A DNA stretch of 7,676 nucleotides from contig JBHHWI010000125.1 in assembly GCA_046756445.1 (NCBI GenBank), positions 1-7,676 on the forward strand. Reading direction: 5' to 3'. The notes under the pieces are model-generated. The model worked only from the letters and a program-made list of their open reading frames with translations. It was not told the origin of the DNA and ran no database searches. Source of the DNA: JACZWL01 sp046756445 (GTDB lineage: Bacteria; Pseudomonadota; Gammaproteobacteria; Steroidobacterales; Woeseiaceae). Below, piece after piece: positions 6,028 to 7,676 of this stretch. A program made the translations under genes and the position numbers. Positions within the stretch are counted from its first letter, which is position 1; every line of letters begins with the position of its first letter.

Positions 6028-6234
6028 ATGCCGTTCGACTTATTGGGCCTTGTTCATAACCCGGAGCATGAGCAGGACGAAGACGGCAATACACCCAATT
6101 GGTTTTGACATATCGCCAGCGAGATAGCGAAAACCGAAGCCGAATATCGTCGAAAATACAACACCGACGGACTTTCAATCGGCTTTTTCGAAGCAATTGG
6201 CGAATACCTGATTAACGGCGTCTACAATCGATAG
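6028..6234 (+). pseudogene. Short frame interrupted by one in-frame TGA
   Basis: From ATG 6028 the frame reads MPFDLLGLVHNPEHEQDED and on to NTPNWF, then TGA at 6106-6108, then continues open with protein-like sequence (HIASEIAKTEAEYRRKYNTD, then LSIGFFEAIGEYLINGVYNR) to TAG 6232-6234. If the TGA was once TGG (Trp), the intact product would be 68 aa. The part after the stop has natural-looking codon use, which suggests a recently broken small gene rather than noise. There is no clear Shine-Dalgarno before ATG 6028. The segment 6040-6111 is antisense to the membrane-helix-like peptide described for the neighbouring remnant, so at most one strand is right there. No family is recognised. Confidence 0.3.
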
Positions 6235-6246
6235 ACGAATCAGTCA

Positions 6247-6262
6247 GGGCCAAGGACGGCCC
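6247..6262. terminator. Small GC-rich hairpin
   Basis: GGGCC and GGCCC pair around AAGGAC. It lies 12 bp after the + strand remnant and 36 bp past the stop of the minus-strand 50-aa gene. There is no T tract, so this is only a weak terminator candidate for either. Confidence 0.2.
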
Positions 6263-6298
6263 AAACCCCTTAATTCCCTACAACATTCAGTACGCGGC

Positions 6299-6451
6299 TC
6301 AGAAGCGCCAGGTGAAAAGAGATGGCGCACGGTAACTCTCATCGAGATTCATGCGCTGCGACCACCGACGGCTGAGGCGACCGTCCACAAATCGTCTTGT
6401 CGGCTCCGCTTCCCGTTTCTCCTCCCGAATTTGCACCGATTCGTTCATCAT
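6299..6451 (-). CDS. Small basic protein, 50 aa, unknown function
   Basis: A minus-strand frame runs from ATG 6451 to TGA 6299-6301. It is preceded by AGGAG (forward 6461-6465), 9 nt before the first of two adjacent ATG codons. The product begins MMNESVQIREEKREAEP and ends RAPSLFTWRF. The N-terminal half alternates Glu and Arg/Lys. The middle (RRFVDGRLSRRWSQR, residues 19-33) is strongly basic, and the end is aromatic. It has no membrane helix or signal peptide and is probably at least partly disordered or nucleic-acid-binding; that role is inference from composition. Its third codon positions are richer in G/C than those of the overlapping longer minus frame (6339-6761), which supports this frame as the real one. 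TAGAAT on the minus strand (forward 6500-6505) is a possible -10 box. I do not recognise a family. Confidence 0.5.
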   Translation of the reverse strand: MMNESVQIREEKREAEPTRRFVDGRLSRRWSQRMNLDESYRAPSLFTWRF

Positions 6452-6801
6452 CACTCAATACTCCTAGTTTCAGATTGAAAAATGCGGTGGATCGTGCACA
6501 TTCTAAATTCGTAATTCTTACTACTGAGGGGTGGACAATACTGATACGGGAGTCGTCGCGCAGCCGGGCAAAAACGGCAATGGAGTGGGCCGAGAGTGAG
6601 GGAAAGCAGTGCTCAAGACCTACAAAGTGACGGAGCCAGCTGCGCGACCTGACAATCATCCTAGTGCTAACTTTGAATGAATGAGGTCGATGTAATTCAC
6701 GCTTGGGTGCGAAACACAGAGTTTCCCAAAACGACAACAACCAGGCGGCGAGTATTGACACGCACTAGCGATTGTAGAAGGGCCAGGGACAGCACAATTT
6801 G
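6452..6801. other. Gap without a supported gene
   Basis: Apart from the ribosome site of the 50-aa gene, I see no convincing gene here on either strand. The longest open frame (minus 6339-6761) lacks a ribosome site and is rich in Arg, Ser and His. A 13-bp imperfect inverted repeat (6555-6567 and 6636-6648, 12 of 13 matching) encloses 68 bp. TACAAT on the minus strand (forward 6771-6776) is an isolated -10-like box. Confidence 0.4.
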
Positions 6802-6984
6802 CTAGACCGAAATTTCTTCTTCCCTATTTGGACAGCCCGCCGCTTCCCAACTTCTGAGTATTTCAGCAATATCGTCCATGGAGTTACAAACGGCTTGTTG
6901 GTTGTGTTCACCGTGGATAAATTTCTGCCACTCTTCGCCGTGTATATCCGATAGTCTTGTAAATTCCTCGCGCCACGTTGCCAC
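6802..6984 (-). CDS. Small acidic protein, 60 aa, unknown function
   Basis: The start is the minus-strand GTG at 6984, chosen because GGAGG (forward 6991-6995) sits exactly 6 nt upstream. The longer version from TTG 7032 has no such site. The product begins MATWREEFTRLSDIHGEEWQ, continues with a Gln/His-rich turn, then a helix-like segment (SMDDIAEILRSWEAAGC), and ends in an acidic tail. It has two cysteines and three tryptophans, and no signal peptide or membrane helix. It lies 90 bp downstream of the MarR-type gene on the same strand with no terminator seen between them, so co-transcription is likely. It could be a regulator's partner or an accessory small protein, but nothing in the sequence shows this. 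No family is recognised. Confidence 0.6.
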   Translation of the reverse strand: MATWREEFTRLSDIHGEEWQKFIHGEHNQQAVCNSMDDIAEILRSWEAAGCPNREEEISV

Positions 6985-7074
6985 TCTGATCCTCCAAATC
7001 TGACCGTTTTCATTTTCAGAAGGGGCAGCCAAGCTGATGAAAATCCTCGCTGATCGATGTGCCGGGATAAATGG

Positions 7075-7659
7075 CTAGCGGTCGGGTAGGTAATTGACGC
7101 AAAGCTGCTGCGTTTCGGCGTCCTTGAGCGGTTCATCCATCAAAGTGCAGCAGTAACTGGATTGGCCGTTCATACAACAACCGTCCTCCTGAAAATACTT
7201 GCAGTGCGGACACATCCCAAAATGACGTTTGCCATGCTGCTGCGCCATTTTGCGCAACATGCGTTCTAAGCTGCGTGTGACAGTTAGGTATGCTGAGTTC
7301 GATAGTGCGCTGGCCGCAACCACCATCGCCTCGAACGGATCCTCGGCAAGCAACTTTTTCGATTTGTTAGTCAGAGTGAAATCAATGCTTCGACCATCGG
7401 TTTTCGAGCGCTTGCGCGTCAGGTGGTTATTCTGCACCAGGCTCTTGATGGTCTGAGATGCCGTGCCACGGGTTGTGCCATGGAACTCAGCGAAGGCTGA
7501 AACGGTGCGTGAGAAACGATTGGCGCGGGAAAAATACCGCAATGCTGTCCACTGCGCGAAGGTAAGATCGGCAACGAAGCCATCTCCGCGGGCCAGGCAG
7601 CCCAACTGGAGAACCAGCTCGGCGACTGTTCGAGCCCTAACGTCCACGGGTGCGGCCAT
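7075..7659 (-). CDS. MarR-type winged-helix regulator with Cys-rich C-terminal tail
   Basis: The 194-aa product has the MarR layout. A first helix precedes LTFAQWTALRYFSRANRFSR (residues 32-51), the recognition helix lies in TTRGTASQTIKSLVQNNHL (62-80), and the wing (82-97) carries the Asp88-Gly-Arg90 turn typical of the family. MarR proteins bind DNA as dimers and usually repress until a ligand or oxidant is bound. After the dimerisation helix comes an unusual tail with Cys150, 153, 161, 162, 170, 171 and 187 (C-x2-C, two CC pairs, a last Cys), which suggests a metal, Fe-S or disulfide switch. The start is taken as ATG 7659, but there is no Shine-Dalgarno and the frame stays open to the window edge, so a start further upstream is possible. 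Its target is unknown; self-regulation is common in the family. Confidence 0.85.
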   Translation of the reverse strand: MAAPVDVRARTVAELVLQLGCLARGDGFVADLTFAQWTALRYFSRANRFSRTVSAFAEFHGTTRGTASQTIKSLVQNNHLTRKRSKTDGRSIDFTLTNKSKKLLAEDPFEAMVVAASALSNSAYLTVTRSLERMLRKMAQQHGKRHFGMCPHCKYFQEDGCCMNGQSSYCCTLMDEPLKDAETQQLCVNYLPDR

Positions 7660-7665
7660 CGCCGG

Positions 7666-7671
7666 ATAGTA
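7666..7671 (-). promoter_or_regulatory. Candidate -10 box just before the MarR-type gene
   Basis: The minus strand reads TACTAT. Its implied start site falls at or next to the A of ATG 7659, which would make the transcript leaderless and would explain the missing ribosome site. The -35 region lies outside the window, so this is tentative. Confidence 0.25.
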
Positions 7672-7676
7672 GCGTT

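Noticed and set aside
5717..6127. 136-codon + strand frame beginning MLSTDRIVDELMDR
   Set aside because: The first residues look plausible, faintly like the start of an AraC-type regulator, but there is no ribosome site. The rest is Cys/Arg-rich and looks like the antisense of the minus-strand remnant. I keep it only as an alternative reading.
6555..6648. Inverted repeat as an IS end or integron attC site
   Set aside because: Only 12 of 13 positions match, no transposase or flanking target duplication is present, and the attC core sites (RYYYAAC and GTTRRRY) are not found at the expected places.
6755..6760. TTGACA as a -35 box on the + strand
   Set aside because: No -10 hexamer lies 15-19 bp downstream and no + strand gene follows.
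6339..6761. 140-codon minus-strand frame
   Set aside because: No ribosome site, odd composition, and it overlaps the 50-aa frame, which has a ribosome site and better codon use.

Overview
The window looks like a chromosomal segment of a GC-rich (about 60% by eye over the first 5.5 kb) Gram-negative bacterium, most likely a gammaproteobacterium. The evidence is two lipoproteins with clear lipoboxes, a cardiolipin-synthase-like phospholipase D protein, a lipoprotein that looks like DUF2799, and two exact CRP/Vfr-type operators (TGTGA-N6-TCACA). I cannot name the species.

Positions 1-5516 are ordinary, densely packed envelope and housekeeping-type genes. On the + strand come the tail of an unknown gene, a two-helix membrane protein of unknown function, and an alpha/beta hydrolase with a complete Ser-Asp-His triad. 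The hydrolase converges on a minus-strand membrane protein with a C-terminal NERD-like domain whose E-x-K catalytic pair appears to be lost. That gene is divergent from the DUF2799-like lipoprotein. The 207-bp gap between them carries two perfect CRP-like sites, each placed about 42.5 bp upstream of the predicted start site of one of the two genes, which suggests a symmetric class II CRP-controlled pair. The lipoprotein converges on a minus-strand lipoprotein of the phospholipase D/cardiolipin synthase type. A small secreted NTF2-like protein is divergent from the latter.

From about 5.52 to 7.07 kb the character changes: lower GC, no long well-supported gene, and several small or broken reading frames. 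It opens with four consecutive inverted repeats (5545-5701), including a 59-nt hairpin in which 22 of 23 positions pair. It then holds a minus-strand open frame of about 100 codons without a normal start (5711-6013), a short + strand frame interrupted by one in-frame TGA (6028-6234), and two well-formed minus-strand small genes with good Shine-Dalgarno sites: 50 aa (6299-6451) and 60 aa (6802-6984). This looks like an accessory or decaying insertion.

The window ends with a minus-strand MarR-type regulator (7075-7659) carrying a cysteine-rich C-terminal tail (seven Cys in 38 residues), which may sense metal or redox state. The 60-aa gene lies just downstream of it on the same strand and may be co-transcribed. 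I found no rRNA, tRNA, CRISPR array, complete insertion sequence or recognisable defence system.
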